Assembly (NCBI GenBank): GCA_023701435.1
Contig: JAMPXB010000015.1
Coordinates: 22,878-86,877 of the forward strand
Origin: Bacteriovoracaceae bacterium
GTDB lineage: Bacteria > Bdellovibrionota > Bacteriovoracia > Bacteriovoracales > Bacteriovoracaceae
Length of the DNA: 64,000 nt
Direction: 5' to 3'
Of this stretch, positions 44,531 through 53,743 are shown piece by piece; position 1 is the stretch's first letter; each line of letters opens with the position of its first letter. The position numbers and the translations under genes were made by a program. A model generated the notes under the pieces. That model had not been told where the DNA came from and did no database searches. It saw only the letters and a list, made by a program, of their open reading frames with translations.

Positions 44531-44561
44531 AAAAGGGTTTATTTACCCTCGAGATTTAACA

Positions 44562-47500
44562 ATGAACTATAAGATTCTCAATGGCAACGAATTACTAATC
44601 CAAGGCGCGTTGGAAGCAGGCTTCAACCTCTATACTGGTTATCCTGGTTCACCGCTCGCTGACTTTTTTAATATCCTTCATGAAGAGCGTGATGAACTTC
44701 ATAAGAAAGGAATTAGAGTGGTTATTGCCAACTCTGAGGCCAATGCAGCAGCGATGGCATCAGGTGCTAAAATGGCAGGGCAAAATGTTTTAGTTGCAAT
44801 GAAATCGATGGGACTGCACGTAGCTTCAGATGCACTCAGTGTAGGTAACTTTGCTAATCCTGGTGGTGAGATAAAATCTGGAGTCGTGGTGGCCGTGGGT
44901 GATGATCCTTGGTCTATTTCAACTTCCACTCCAGCAGATTCCCGATATCTTTTTAAACATCTTCATATGCCTTTTCTGGAACCTTCCTCTCCTCAAGAAC
45001 TAAAGGATTGGATTCGCCACGCCTTGGAATTATCCCGGGAGACTTCTGTTTACACCGGTATTCTCCTGACGACTTTTATGGCCGAAGGTGGTGGACGTGT
45101 TTTAATGGGAGCGGAAAAAGAAGTCTCTCATGAACCAATTACCTTGGACCCAAGTAACTTTAATCTTTCTGCTAATGTGATGGTGCCGCCTAACTCACTC
45201 ATTGCAGACAAAGAAATGATTTTAAATCGCTTTCCTAAAGTGAAAGCAGCTCTGGAAAAACTCTCACTAGATCAGATCAGTGGTAATACCCGATCCCCGG
45301 TTGCTATTATGACCTCTGGTGGAGTTTATGAAACGCTCAAGCAAGTGTTAGAAGAGTCAGGACTGATTGAACAATTTGCTCTCTATAAAGCTGCTTCTTC
45401 ATATCCGTTTAATGAAGCACAGTTGCTACCTTTTCTGAATAATAAAAAAACATTGATTGTGGTGGAAGAAAAGAGAGGCTTCTTAGAAGGTGAGATCAGA
45501 GCTTTGGTCAGCAAGAAGAACTTGCAGATTGAAATCTTTGGAAAAGAGTTTGGAGAAGTGGAAGGCTTTCCGGCCTTTGGTGGTCTGACTTATGAAACCA
45601 TTTATCAAAAATTAAATCTTCTGCAAGACGTACTTGAGGCCAAGCATCAGGAAGTTAATTGCAGCCTTCCGACTAAGCTCGATATCGCAGTCCCAAGACG
45701 TCTTCCTACATTTTGTCCTGGTTGTCCTCACCGGGAAACCTTAAGTATCATGAAAGATGTCCGCGGAAGTCTGGCAGATAAGAACATCAATCTTATTTCC
45801 CATGGAGATGTCGGTTGTTATTCATTGTCTTTCCTTGAACCATTTAAAGAAATGCATGATCTGTCGGCGATGGGCCAGGGGGGATCTTTAGGAGCAGGAA
45901 CCGATCTCTTTACCACCAATCCATCGGTCGTGCTGATGGGGGATTCAACCTTTTTCCATTCTGGTATGACCTCCATCTCTAACTCTGTTCAAATGGGTCA
46001 CAACATAACATATATCCTGCTGGATAATGACAATACGGCCATGACTGGTCACCAGGTAAGCCCTCGAACAGGCATTTCCGTTGAAGGTGAAGTGCGTCCT
46101 CGTCAGAATATGCTGGATGTGGCCCGCTCTCTTAGAGTGGATACTGCCATTGAAGTTAATCCATCAGACCGCTACTTTTATAAAAATCTGTTGCTCGAAT
46201 ATGTGCAGCGGCCGGGAGTTAAAGTCATTGTCTCCAATAAAGAATGTGGACTGACTTTCCACGGACGTAAGAAAAGAGAAGAAAGAAAAAAATTCTCCAA
46301 GGGCGAGACCGAAGCCGTCAGAGAGTTTTACCAGATCAATACTCTGGCCTGTGAAGACTGTCGTGCTTGCGTTGAGATGACCGGATGTCCGGGCCTTTCT
46401 CAGACTAATGATGCCTATGGCACGAAGGTCATGATCGATCCGCAAATTTGCGTTTCCGATTCTTATTGCACCAAAATCAAGGCCTGTCCTAGTTTTGAGC
46501 TCGTTAAAGTTTATGACTATCATCCAACCAAATATAAAACTGAAACGATTAACACAGCTTCTTGGGAACATTTGGCAGCTCCGGTCATCAACAAGACCCT
46601 GTCCTCTATTGCCAGCGGTTCTGACTTCAGAACGATTGTCATTGGAGTAGGGGGATCTGGAGTTACCACCATTTCCAGAATCCTTGCCGAGGCAGCTTCA
46701 TCCATGGGTGGCAGAGATGATTTGCAATTTAAATTCATGGACCAAAAGGGCCTGGCCCAGAGAAATGGCTCGGTTACTTCCCACTTGGCCATTTACAGTA
46801 ATAAAAAGGCCCATGGTCCGGTCATTCCTGTGGCCACAGCTGATCTAGTGGTATCACCGGATCTTTTGGAAGGCGCACGGGCCATTGAGTACCTGGGTCC
46901 CAAAGGGCTCTTGATTGTCGATGAAGAATTCCAGGTGCCGCTCTCAATCCTTTTAGATAGAGGCATTGAAGCTCCGGTAACCACAGCAGAGGCCCTGCAA
47001 AAAGAGTTGAAAGCGAAGTTAGGTGATAGAGTAATCATGGCCCCACTCAAGCAAATGAGTTTTGAGCGCTTTGGCCGTCCGGTTTATGCCTCGGCGATGA
47101 TCCTGGGAATTGCTTATCAGTCTGGACAACTTCCTTTTGAAGAAGAGGATCTCAAGAAAGCTTTTGTTTCTGCTCTACCTAAGGCCGAGATGCAGTCCAA
47201 TTGGGAAGCATTCAATATGGGCCGCAACTGGTTCTTGAATCAGACGAAAGAAACTAAAATTGAAACAGATCAGTCTGAACTCTGGAAAGAAAGTGTCCGA
47301 CTGGCCGCTTATCCTTGGCAGTCTGGGAAAAGATTTGAAAATCTTTGGGTGAGCTATACGAAAATGTTTAGTGAGCGTTTTCCGGAGATCCCACTTCATC
47401 ATCTCAGACAATACATTCATGACCTGATTGTCTTCGATCAGGGCAAACACCTCGGTGGGTACCTGGAAGAAGCTCTGGAGCTCAAAAAACTTTATACCGG

Positions 47501-47924
47501 CGAAGAGCTGGCCATCGCTTTGCGGGCCTTAACCAAAACGTTCTGGATAAAAGATGAAGTTTTCGTCTCTCATCTGATGATTTCGCCTATCAAGTCCGAG
47601 ACTGATAAAAATCGTTACAAAGATATCGGCACTTCATTTGAAATCGTCCACATCAACCGTCCGGGTTTTGTGATCATGGGACGAAAAATTGAATTCGATT
47701 TTTCTCCAAAAATTTGGATGCTTAAGGTGATGAGACACTTTCGTATTCTACGAGTGCTAATGTCTGATTGGCATAAAACAGAGAAGGCGATTGCTGCCAA
47801 TATAAAGCAGGAGCTCTTTAGCGGTCTTAATAGAAAACGCTTGCTGGAGCTTGATACCATTAAAGGGTACCGGGAAGTCAGATACCGTCTGGCCTCAAAA
47901 TACCTCGGTAAAAAGTATGTCTAG
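44562..47924 (+). CDS. Indolepyruvate:ferredoxin oxidoreductase, fused subunits
   Basis: A 1120-aa enzyme that oxidatively decarboxylates aryl pyruvates to aryl-acetyl-CoA with ferredoxin and thiamine diphosphate. The N-terminus (ALEAGFNLYTGYPGSPLADF) is the pyrimidine-binding domain. From about 390 comes the ThDP-binding domain (FCPGCPHRETL, GDVGCYSL, and GDSTFFHSGMTSI). CEDCRACVEMTGCPG and a second cysteine set (SYCTKIKACPS) look like reduced Fe-S domains. The C-terminal half has the IorB/gamma domain (GVGGSGVTTISRILAEAA, then KGLAQRNGSVTSHLA) and a terminal DUF6537-like region. It could make phenylacetyl-CoA for the Paa-like genes. It overlaps the next gene by eight bases. Confidence 0.9.
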   Translation: MNYKILNGNELLIQGALEAGFNLYTGYPGSPLADFFNILHEERDELHKKGIRVVIANSEANAAAMASGAKMAGQNVLVAMKSMGLHVASDALSVGNFANPGGEIKSGVVVAVGDDPWSISTSTPADSRYLFKHLHMPFLEPSSPQELKDWIRHALELSRETSVYTGILLTTFMAEGGGRVLMGAEKEVSHEPITLDPSNFNLSANVMVPPNSLIADKEMILNRFPKVKAALEKLSLDQISGNTRSPVAIMTSGGVYETLKQVLEESGLIEQFALYKAASSYPFNEAQLLPFLNNKKTLIVVEEKRGFLEGEIRALVSKKNLQIEIFGKEFGEVEGFPAFGGLTYETIYQKLNLLQDVLEAKHQEVNCSLPTKLDIAVPRRLPTFCPGCPHRETLSIMKDVRGSLADKNINLISHGDVGCYSLSFLEPFKEMHDLSAMGQGGSLGAGTDLFTTNPSVVLMGDSTFFHSGMTSISNSVQMGHNITYILLDNDNTAMTGHQVSPRTGISVEGEVRPRQNMLDVARSLRVDTAIEVNPSDRYFYKNLLLEYVQRPGVKVIVSNKECGLTFHGRKKREERKKFSKGETEAVREFYQINTLACEDCRACVEMTGCPGLSQTNDAYGTKVMIDPQICVSDSYCTKIKACPSFELVKVYDYHPTKYKTETINTASWEHLAAPVINKTLSSIASGSDFRTIVIGVGGSGVTTISRILAEAASSMGGRDDLQFKFMDQKGLAQRNGSVTSHLAIYSNKKAHGPVIPVATADLVVSPDLLEGARAIEYLGPKGLLIVDEEFQVPLSILLDRGIEAPVTTAEALQKELKAKLGDRVIMAPLKQMSFERFGRPVYASAMILGIAYQSGQLPFEEEDLKKAFVSALPKAEMQSNWEAFNMGRNWFLNQTKETKIETDQSELWKESVRLAAYPWQSGKRFENLWVSYTKMFSERFPEIPLHHLRQYIHDLIVFDQGKHLGGYLEEALELKKLYTGEELAIALRALTKTFWIKDEVFVSHLMISPIKSETDKNRYKDIGTSFEIVHINRPGFVIMGRKIEFDFSPKIWMLKVMRHFRILRVLMSDWHKTEKAIAANIKQELFSGLNRKRLLELDTIKGYREVRYRLASKYLGKKYV

Positions 47925-49263
47925 AATTATTGATGCTGTTTCCATCGTCATGACTTGCGGGGATGAGATCTTCGCCATTCAAAGACAGTTCTTCCTCAAG
48001 GCCTTTCCTGGTTACTGGGCCTTCCCTGGAGGAAAAGTAGAACAAGGTGATGACGCTTTTTCGATCGATCATGAATTGACCAAAGATCTTGAACATCGTC
48101 TCTTTGGGGCGGCAGTGAGGGAAGGACAGGAAGAGTTAGGAGTCGATCTACGGGCCGAAATCAAGGCGGGCACGATCCGTTCTGTGCATTGCCTGGGTCT
48201 GGCCACCACTCCTGATTTTAATCCCTACCGTTTTGCTACTTACTTCTTCAGGTTTGATTTCAAATCCAAAGTGGATTTCATTGTTGATGAGAATGAGGCC
48301 CGTATTGCTAAATGGATGAGTGCAGAAAATCTTCTCAAAGAATTTAATAAGGGACAAATCCTGGCGGTGCCGCCGGTGATTAAAGTCATTGAAACTCTTG
48401 GCAAGCATCCTGATGTAACCAGAATTGATGATTTAATTTTACCTTATGATGGTAATGAATTTGTTCCCTGTATTGAGTCGATCAGAGGCATGCCGCAAAT
48501 TATGCCTTTATCCCACACCCTGCCACCGGCCACCAGGACCAACTCTTTCATTATCGGAGATCAAGGAAGTCCCCGTATCTTGATTGATCCATCTCCTCTT
48601 GATGACGAAGAATATAGAAAGTTTAAAAATACTGTAGCTCTCTTTGGTGCTGATAAAATTCTTTTGACCCACCATCATCCGGACCATTACGAGCGGTCCA
48701 ATAAACTCGCCTTGGAATTAAACATACCGATTCTCCTTAGTGCTTATACTTTTGAGCGCATTGTTCGTCTTGAGCCTGATTATTTTGCAGGCATTAAAAC
48801 GGAACTAGTAAAAGAGGGTGATATTATCTCCAAGTGGCTTTCTCATGATGTACTAGTGATGGAAGTTCCAGGTCACGATGAAGGGCAGATCGCTGTGTAT
48901 CCTAGAGATTTCAGCTGGTTTCTGGCGGGTGATTTATTTCAGGGAGTAGGGACGGTTGTCATAGGCGGAGAAGCTGGGAACATGCAGAAGTATTTCCATA
49001 CTCTGGAAAGAATCATCAAGCTTTCTCCTAAAGTCCTTTTTCCTTCACATGGCATTGGACTCGGTGGAACTAATATTTTAGAGAATACCTTGAAGCATCG
49101 AAAACTCAGGGAAGCACAAATCCTCGAGCGCTATAATGAAGGATTAACTCCGGAAGAAATGCTGGAAAAAATCTATGCCGACGTTCGAAAAGACCTCTGG
49201 CCCTTCGCACTTGAAAATATCAATAAACATTTAGAAAAATTAAAAGCTGATGGAATAATTTAA
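47917..49263 (+). CDS. Nudix hydrolase - metallo-beta-lactamase fusion protein
   Basis: A 448-aa two-domain protein. The first part is a Nudix domain: FPGGKVEQGDD begins the box, but about 20 residues (including SIDHELTKDLEHRLFG) are inserted before AAVREGQEELGVD, which has the catalytic REGQEELG. The insertion resembles NUDT19-type CoA or nucleotide pyrophosphatases. The second half (from about 200) is a metallo-beta-lactamase fold with zinc motif THHHPDH and later histidines in PGHDEGQ, AGDLF and SHGIGLGG; it resembles LACTB2-like proteins. The substrate is unknown. The ATG at 47917 overlaps the IOR stop, so the two are coupled. Confidence 0.85.
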   Translation: MSRIIDAVSIVMTCGDEIFAIQRQFFLKAFPGYWAFPGGKVEQGDDAFSIDHELTKDLEHRLFGAAVREGQEELGVDLRAEIKAGTIRSVHCLGLATTPDFNPYRFATYFFRFDFKSKVDFIVDENEARIAKWMSAENLLKEFNKGQILAVPPVIKVIETLGKHPDVTRIDDLILPYDGNEFVPCIESIRGMPQIMPLSHTLPPATRTNSFIIGDQGSPRILIDPSPLDDEEYRKFKNTVALFGADKILLTHHHPDHYERSNKLALELNIPILLSAYTFERIVRLEPDYFAGIKTELVKEGDIISKWLSHDVLVMEVPGHDEGQIAVYPRDFSWFLAGDLFQGVGTVVIGGEAGNMQKYFHTLERIIKLSPKVLFPSHGIGLGGTNILENTLKHRKLREAQILERYNEGLTPEEMLEKIYADVRKDLWPFALENINKHLEKLKADGII

Positions 49264-49286
49264 GACAGGGGAACTCCCCTGTCTTA
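49261..49286. terminator. Hairpin between convergent genes
   Basis: A perfect 11-bp stem TAAGACAGGGG / CCCCTGTCTTA with loop AACT. U tracts on both sides are short, so it is a probable but not strong bidirectional terminator. The Nudix-MBL stop codon lies in the left arm. Confidence 0.6.
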
Positions 49287-49290
49287 AAAA

Positions 49291-49509
49291 TTAGTTCAAG
49301 AATGACTGGTGAATGTAGAGACGAAAGATTTTGTCTTTAGTTCTACGGATGGAAAAGTTTCCGCTTTCTTTTTGTTCGACAAGAAATTGGTAATATTCAG
49401 GTTTAGTATCAGCTATTTCTAGAACTGATTTACCCTCAAATTCCCCGAAGTCGATAACAACTTTATCTTCTTCAATAATGCCTGTAAGCGGACTCTGTTC
49501 CTGCGCCAT
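49291..49509 (-). CDS. Small protein of unknown function
   Basis: A 72-aa protein. The central part, VIDFGEFEGKSVLEIADTKP and then EYYQFLVEQKE, has the shape of the small C-terminal module found in exonuclease-X or DNA polymerase III epsilon-like proteins (GKxxGKxxxEIAxxDPxYLxWL). Here the module stands alone. The start has good TAAGGAGGGA spacing, so expression is likely. Function is unknown; a nucleic-acid- or protein-binding role is an inference. Confidence 0.65.
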   Translation of the reverse strand: MAQEQSPLTGIIEEDKVVIDFGEFEGKSVLEIADTKPEYYQFLVEQKESGNFSIRRTKDKIFRLYIHQSFLN

Positions 49510-49598
49510 TATTCCCTCCTTAGAATGCTGGTAAGTTTCTACCGTGAAACTTTTAGCTATAGTTTGATTATGGAAAAATTGTGATGACTTTGAAAAGC

Positions 49599-50618
49599 TT
49601 AGTTTTTGTAAAATTGCTTTAAAAAGATCACAAGTGCTTTAAACTCTTGAGGGTATTCATCGGCCATCATCTTCTTAATGAGTTCCAGGGATTGATAAAG
49701 GGACATTCCCTTTCTGTAGGGGCGATCATTAGTCATGGCAACCAGAATATCAAAGACAGATACTAAGGTACTCTCGAGACCAAAGATGAGTTCCGGCTCG
49801 GCCTTCTTTTTATCCTTATTGATCAGATCCTTTAATTTATCATTTAAAAAGTGATGGTGCTTGATGATGGAGAGATAGTTCTTGGAGAGCGGTATACGGC
49901 CTTCCAATAGATCAAAAGAGAAGTCTGCATGATTGGCGAATAACTCTTGATCACGAGTCGTGAGCGTCTTTAAATCGTACTTATCTCCGGGAATCATCGC
50001 GATCCCAATATCTTTCAGATAGCTGGCGAGAAACAGGTTTTCAACTTCCTTATCGTGAAACAAGTGAATCGATTGTAAAAATGAAAGGAGCAGCAACGAG
50101 GACAACATCGGCTGCGAGAGTGTGAAGTGAAAATTCTCTCTGATTAAATTCTGATAAAACTGGGATTGGAATTTCTTGTTTTCCATCAAGAACTTACTCA
50201 GATTTTGTGTGCTCTGATACTGAAGCATCAAGAGTTCATCACTATGAGGATTCTCATACAACCCACCCAGGTTCAGTGACAGAAGTTTGAGATCTTTCGT
50301 TCCGTTTTCCAGTGGGTCACCAACAGAGAGTGATCTGGTCACTTTCACCAAGGCCGTTTCCAGATTCTTTTTTATTTCCACCACATCTTCCGGAAAAATA
50401 TAAACTTCCCGATGGGCATTCTTGATCAAGGCGTTGATCTGGTCTTTGGTGGGAACTCTTCCTTCATTCACGACCGGATAAAACATTCCGTTCTTAAAGA
50501 TATAAACCGGATACTTAAGTTTACGGGCAAGATAAAGCTCTCCAACAAGGATAGATCTTAGTTTGAGTGAGAGTTTATGTTGTTCTGTATAAGAGTTAAA
50601 ATTGACTGCTTGGAGCAT
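49599..50618 (-). CDS. HD-GYP-related protein with degenerate metal site
   Basis: A 339-aa protein. The C-terminal 170 residues follow the HD-GYP phosphodiesterase pattern, the enzymes that degrade cyclic di-GMP, but key residues differ. The HD pair reads KD (LKDIGIAMIP, Lys202-Asp203), the HHE-type segment is KHHHFLND (254-256), and the GYP triplet is not present. The later DILVAMTNDRPYRKGMS segment is retained. Such proteins in Bdellovibrio are known to be partly inactive, for example as cyclic-di-GMP-binding or structural scaffolds. The N-terminal 130 residues are a separate, unrecognised domain. Activity is doubtful. Confidence 0.75.
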   Translation of the reverse strand: MLQAVNFNSYTEQHKLSLKLRSILVGELYLARKLKYPVYIFKNGMFYPVVNEGRVPTKDQINALIKNAHREVYIFPEDVVEIKKNLETALVKVTRSLSVGDPLENGTKDLKLLSLNLGGLYENPHSDELLMLQYQSTQNLSKFLMENKKFQSQFYQNLIRENFHFTLSQPMLSSLLLLSFLQSIHLFHDKEVENLFLASYLKDIGIAMIPGDKYDLKTLTTRDQELFANHADFSFDLLEGRIPLSKNYLSIIKHHHFLNDKLKDLINKDKKKAEPELIFGLESTLVSVFDILVAMTNDRPYRKGMSLYQSLELIKKMMADEYPQEFKALVIFLKQFYKN

Positions 50619-50671
50619 CCCTGTACCTCAAGGCTTATTTTAGCCTAAATTCGGTACAGGGAGGAAAAAAT

Positions 50672-51670
50672 CTATAAGTTACGAATATGTTGTTCCAGAT
50701 AGGCGGTAAAGGAGTGACCGTTGGCCTCCATCATCTTTGGAAACATAGAGATTGAAGTAGAGCCTGGGAAGGTGTTTATCTCGTTAAGATAAATGGTCCC
50801 GTTATCCAGGAAGAAATCAATCCGTGAGAGATGACGGATCTTGAGTCCATGATAAAGTTTAGTGGCATAGTCAGTAATTGTCTTCACCTGCTCAGGAGTG
50901 ACATTTTCCGCCCGAATGAAGGTCTTGGATTGGCTGGTGGCCGAATACTTCTCATCATAACTGTAGAAAGTTGAGGAGGGAGCGACAATTTCCCCTGGAT
51001 ATGAAACCTGGAGCTTGCCATCATACTCATAGACTGAAACTTCCAGCTCCCTTGGTCTCATTCGTTTCTCAATAAGGACAAACGGTGAGAGCTCAAAGGC
51101 ATCACTCAAAGCCTTCTTAGGATCCTGGCCTTTTTCAATCATGTAGCAGCCCACAGATGATCCCTGATTTGAAGCCTTAATGACGATATCGCCATGAAGC
51201 TTTTGGAACTCTATAACTTTCTGAAGGCTTTCATCATTGTTATCAGAAACAAACACGTACGGTGTATTCGCTACACCCAGGGCGCTCGCCCACATCTTTG
51301 TCGTGATTTTATTGAAACACATTTTTGAAGTTTCAGAGTTACATCCAAAGTAGGGCAGCTTGATCATTTCAAAATAAGACTGTAGATCTCCAGTCTCACC
51401 TGGATAACCATGGATACAAGGAATGGCCACGTCGACTTTAGTGCCTGGCGCTCCATCCTGTTCAAAGGCCCGTAGGTAGCGCTTTCCATCCAGCAAATAT
51501 TTTTTGCCCGACTGATCTACCCACTGACCCTGCTTATCGATTTCAATCTGAATGGTATTGAATGCAGGCATTTTCGCAAGAGCTTCCTCATAGAACTTAA
51601 CTGAACGAAGAGAGACCTCATGCTCGGCACTGCCTCCTCCGCAGAGAAGGAGAACGTTCTTTTTATTCAT
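50672..51670 (-). CDS. ddl: D-alanine--D-alanine ligase
   Basis: ATP-grasp ligase that makes the D-Ala-D-Ala dipeptide for peptidoglycan; 332 aa. The N-terminus LLLCGGGSAEHEVSLRSV is the substrate-binding signature, SNQGSSVGCY is the ATP-grasp loop and LNEINTFPGST contains the metal-binding Asn and Glu. IDFFLDNGTIYLNEIN sits at the end of the ATP site. It starts one base after the thrS stop, so it is co-transcribed with thrS. Confidence 0.96.
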   Translation of the reverse strand: MNKKNVLLLCGGGSAEHEVSLRSVKFYEEALAKMPAFNTIQIEIDKQGQWVDQSGKKYLLDGKRYLRAFEQDGAPGTKVDVAIPCIHGYPGETGDLQSYFEMIKLPYFGCNSETSKMCFNKITTKMWASALGVANTPYVFVSDNNDESLQKVIEFQKLHGDIVIKASNQGSSVGCYMIEKGQDPKKALSDAFELSPFVLIEKRMRPRELEVSVYEYDGKLQVSYPGEIVAPSSTFYSYDEKYSATSQSKTFIRAENVTPEQVKTITDYATKLYHGLKIRHLSRIDFFLDNGTIYLNEINTFPGSTSISMFPKMMEANGHSFTAYLEQHIRNL

Positions 51671-51671
51671 T

Positions 51672-53426
51672 TTATCCTCTTAAAGCAGCTGGCATCTTCT
51701 CCAGCTCCTGAGTTTCAAACAAGTTGAAAAGACTGGCCATTGGCATAGTCTCAGTCTTTTGTTCACCATATTTTCTAACGGCAACTGCATTGTCTTCGAT
51801 CTCTTTATCACCGAGAACAAGCATATAAGGGATTTTACCAGTCTGGGCCTGACGGGTTTTGAATCCCATGGATTCATTACGGTCATCGACTCTCACGCGG
51901 TAACCTTTTTGCTTTAATTCTTTTTCCAGTTTTCTGGCAGCTTCAAGGTGGATTTCGTTTTTAATCGGTACAATCACTGCTTGCTCTGGAGACAACCAGA
52001 AAGGGAAGGCGCCGCCGACATGCTCAAGGTAAACACCAATGAATCTTTCCAGTGAACCAAGAAGAGCACGGTGAATGACCACTGGTCTTTCCATTTCGCC
52101 GGCCTGATTAGTGAACTTAAGATCAAATCGATCAGGCAATTGGAAGTCCAACTGAATAGTGCCTAGCTGATGAAATCTCCCGATAGCATCGGCGACTTGA
52201 ATATCAATTTTAGGACCATAGAAGGCTCCGTCGCCTTCATTTACAAAGTAATCTCTGCCGGAAGCATCCAGTGCTGATTTAAGGGCCGCTTCTGCCTGAT
52301 CCCAAGCTTCATCACTTCCTACGCGCATTTCCGGGCGAGTAGAGAGACCGATCTTGATCTTCTTAAATCCAAAGTGCTCATACCCAATGAAGAACATATT
52401 CATCAAAGTTTTAATTTCTTCCTGAATACCATCAGTCTGGATAAAGATATGGGCATCATCCTGACAGAATGTACGGACACGAGTCAGGCCGGCAACAACT
52501 CCTGACTTCTCGTAACGATGAAGTCTACCGAAGTCAGCAAAGCGTAAAGGAAGATCACGGTAAGAATAACGGTGATGAGAAAACATCAACATATGACAAG
52601 GACAGTTCATTGGCTTAAGCGCGAACTCTCTTTCATCAATCTGAGTGAAGTACATGTTCTCTTTATATTTTTCGTAGTGGCCGGAAGTATGCCACAGATC
52701 AGAGTCAAGCACCTGTGGAGTGATGACTTCCTGATAATCAAAAACTTTATAAATCCTGCGCATGAAATCGACCAGGCCGTTATAAACCATGGCCCCTTTC
52801 GGCATAAAAAATGGCGAGGCAGGTGCGACTGGATCAAAGATAAAAAGTTCCAGCTCTTTACCAAGTTTACGGTGATCCCGTTTTTTGGCCTCTTCAAGCA
52901 TGGTTAAGTGCTCTCTTAATTCTTCTTTAGAGCTAAAACAAGCAGCATAAATTCTCTGAAGCATCGGACGAGTCTGATCGCCTCTCCAATAGGCTCCGGC
53001 AGTGTGGAGAAGTTTGAACCAGAAAGTCAGCTCTGAAGTTTTCTCAACGTGTGGGCCTGTACAAAGGTCAAAGAAAGCATCCCCTTGAGTGTAATAACTA
53101 ATAACTTCACCTTCAGGAATATCTTTAATGATTTCACATTTTAAAGTCTGACCACGCTCACTAAAGATTTTGAGGGCTTCATCTCTTGATACCTCATGAC
53201 GGACAACCGGAAGATTACGCTTGATAATCTCCTTCATCTTTTCTTCTACCTGCTTCAGATTTTCTTCTGTCAGTTTGGTAGTCATGTCGATGTCGTAATA
53301 AAACCCATTTTCAATGGTAGGACCAATTCCTAATTGAACATTCTCCGTAGGAAAAAGTTCCATAATGGCTTGGGCCATTAAATGAGCAGTAGAGTGCCTA
53401 AGAGTATCTAAATCGTATTTCGCCAT
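51672..53426 (-). CDS. thrS: Threonyl-tRNA synthetase lacking the N-terminal TGS domain
   Basis: Class II synthetase charging tRNA-Thr; 584 aa. The second additional (editing) domain begins at once: LRHSTAHLMAQA near residue 8, with the editing-site pattern GPTIENGFYYD. The catalytic core contains PKGAMVYNGLV and FALKPMNCPCHMLMF, where Cys and His bind zinc, and RTFCQDDAHIF. VDDRNESMGFKTRQAQ is in the anticodon-binding domain. Typical bacterial ThrRS has an N-terminal TGS domain of about 60 residues; it is absent here. The ATG at 53426 has a GAGGAG site; an earlier GTG-like start at 53447 gives no TGS domain either. Confidence 0.95.
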   Translation of the reverse strand: MAKYDLDTLRHSTAHLMAQAIMELFPTENVQLGIGPTIENGFYYDIDMTTKLTEENLKQVEEKMKEIIKRNLPVVRHEVSRDEALKIFSERGQTLKCEIIKDIPEGEVISYYTQGDAFFDLCTGPHVEKTSELTFWFKLLHTAGAYWRGDQTRPMLQRIYAACFSSKEELREHLTMLEEAKKRDHRKLGKELELFIFDPVAPASPFFMPKGAMVYNGLVDFMRRIYKVFDYQEVITPQVLDSDLWHTSGHYEKYKENMYFTQIDEREFALKPMNCPCHMLMFSHHRYSYRDLPLRFADFGRLHRYEKSGVVAGLTRVRTFCQDDAHIFIQTDGIQEEIKTLMNMFFIGYEHFGFKKIKIGLSTRPEMRVGSDEAWDQAEAALKSALDASGRDYFVNEGDGAFYGPKIDIQVADAIGRFHQLGTIQLDFQLPDRFDLKFTNQAGEMERPVVIHRALLGSLERFIGVYLEHVGGAFPFWLSPEQAVIVPIKNEIHLEAARKLEKELKQKGYRVRVDDRNESMGFKTRQAQTGKIPYMLVLGDKEIEDNAVAVRKYGEQKTETMPMASLFNLFETQELEKMPAALRG

Positions 53427-53602
53427 GAATCTCCTCACAGAAGACAAGAATTTTGGATGGGATAAGCGCCTTCAACAATACCAATCAAAGCCCGTTCAAT
53501 CAATGACTTAGAGTATCTGACTTTCGGATTTCAGAGAGCTGTAAGATTTCACTAAAGTTTGGGATTAAATGCCCTTAATAATGGCAAGTCTTACACTGTC
53601 CA

Positions 53603-53624
53603 AACACTAGAAATTACTAGTGTT
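53603..53624. promoter_or_regulatory. Inverted repeat upstream of the TPR/winged-helix gene
   Basis: AACACTAG / CTAGTGTT, a perfect 8-bp inverted repeat with loop AAATTA, is followed 6 bases later by TTTTTT. It lies in the 317-base gap 53427-53743. It could be an operator or a weak terminator for the plus strand. The rest of that gap shows no gene. Confidence 0.35.
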
Positions 53625-53743
53625 AATACCTTTTTTCAGGTGTGATTCACTCAAATCTTGCTTTTTTGTCAGGGATAAGGTTTAACCACCCATCAATTGA
53701 AATGTAAGGTCATGTGATTTTACTTCATTCCTCAGGAGGCTTT

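Noticed and set aside
44502..44561. Longer start of the IOR gene at TTG 44502
   Set aside because: The codon is the -35 of a good TTGCTC-N17-TATAAT promoter, and the family fold starts at the ATG 44562.
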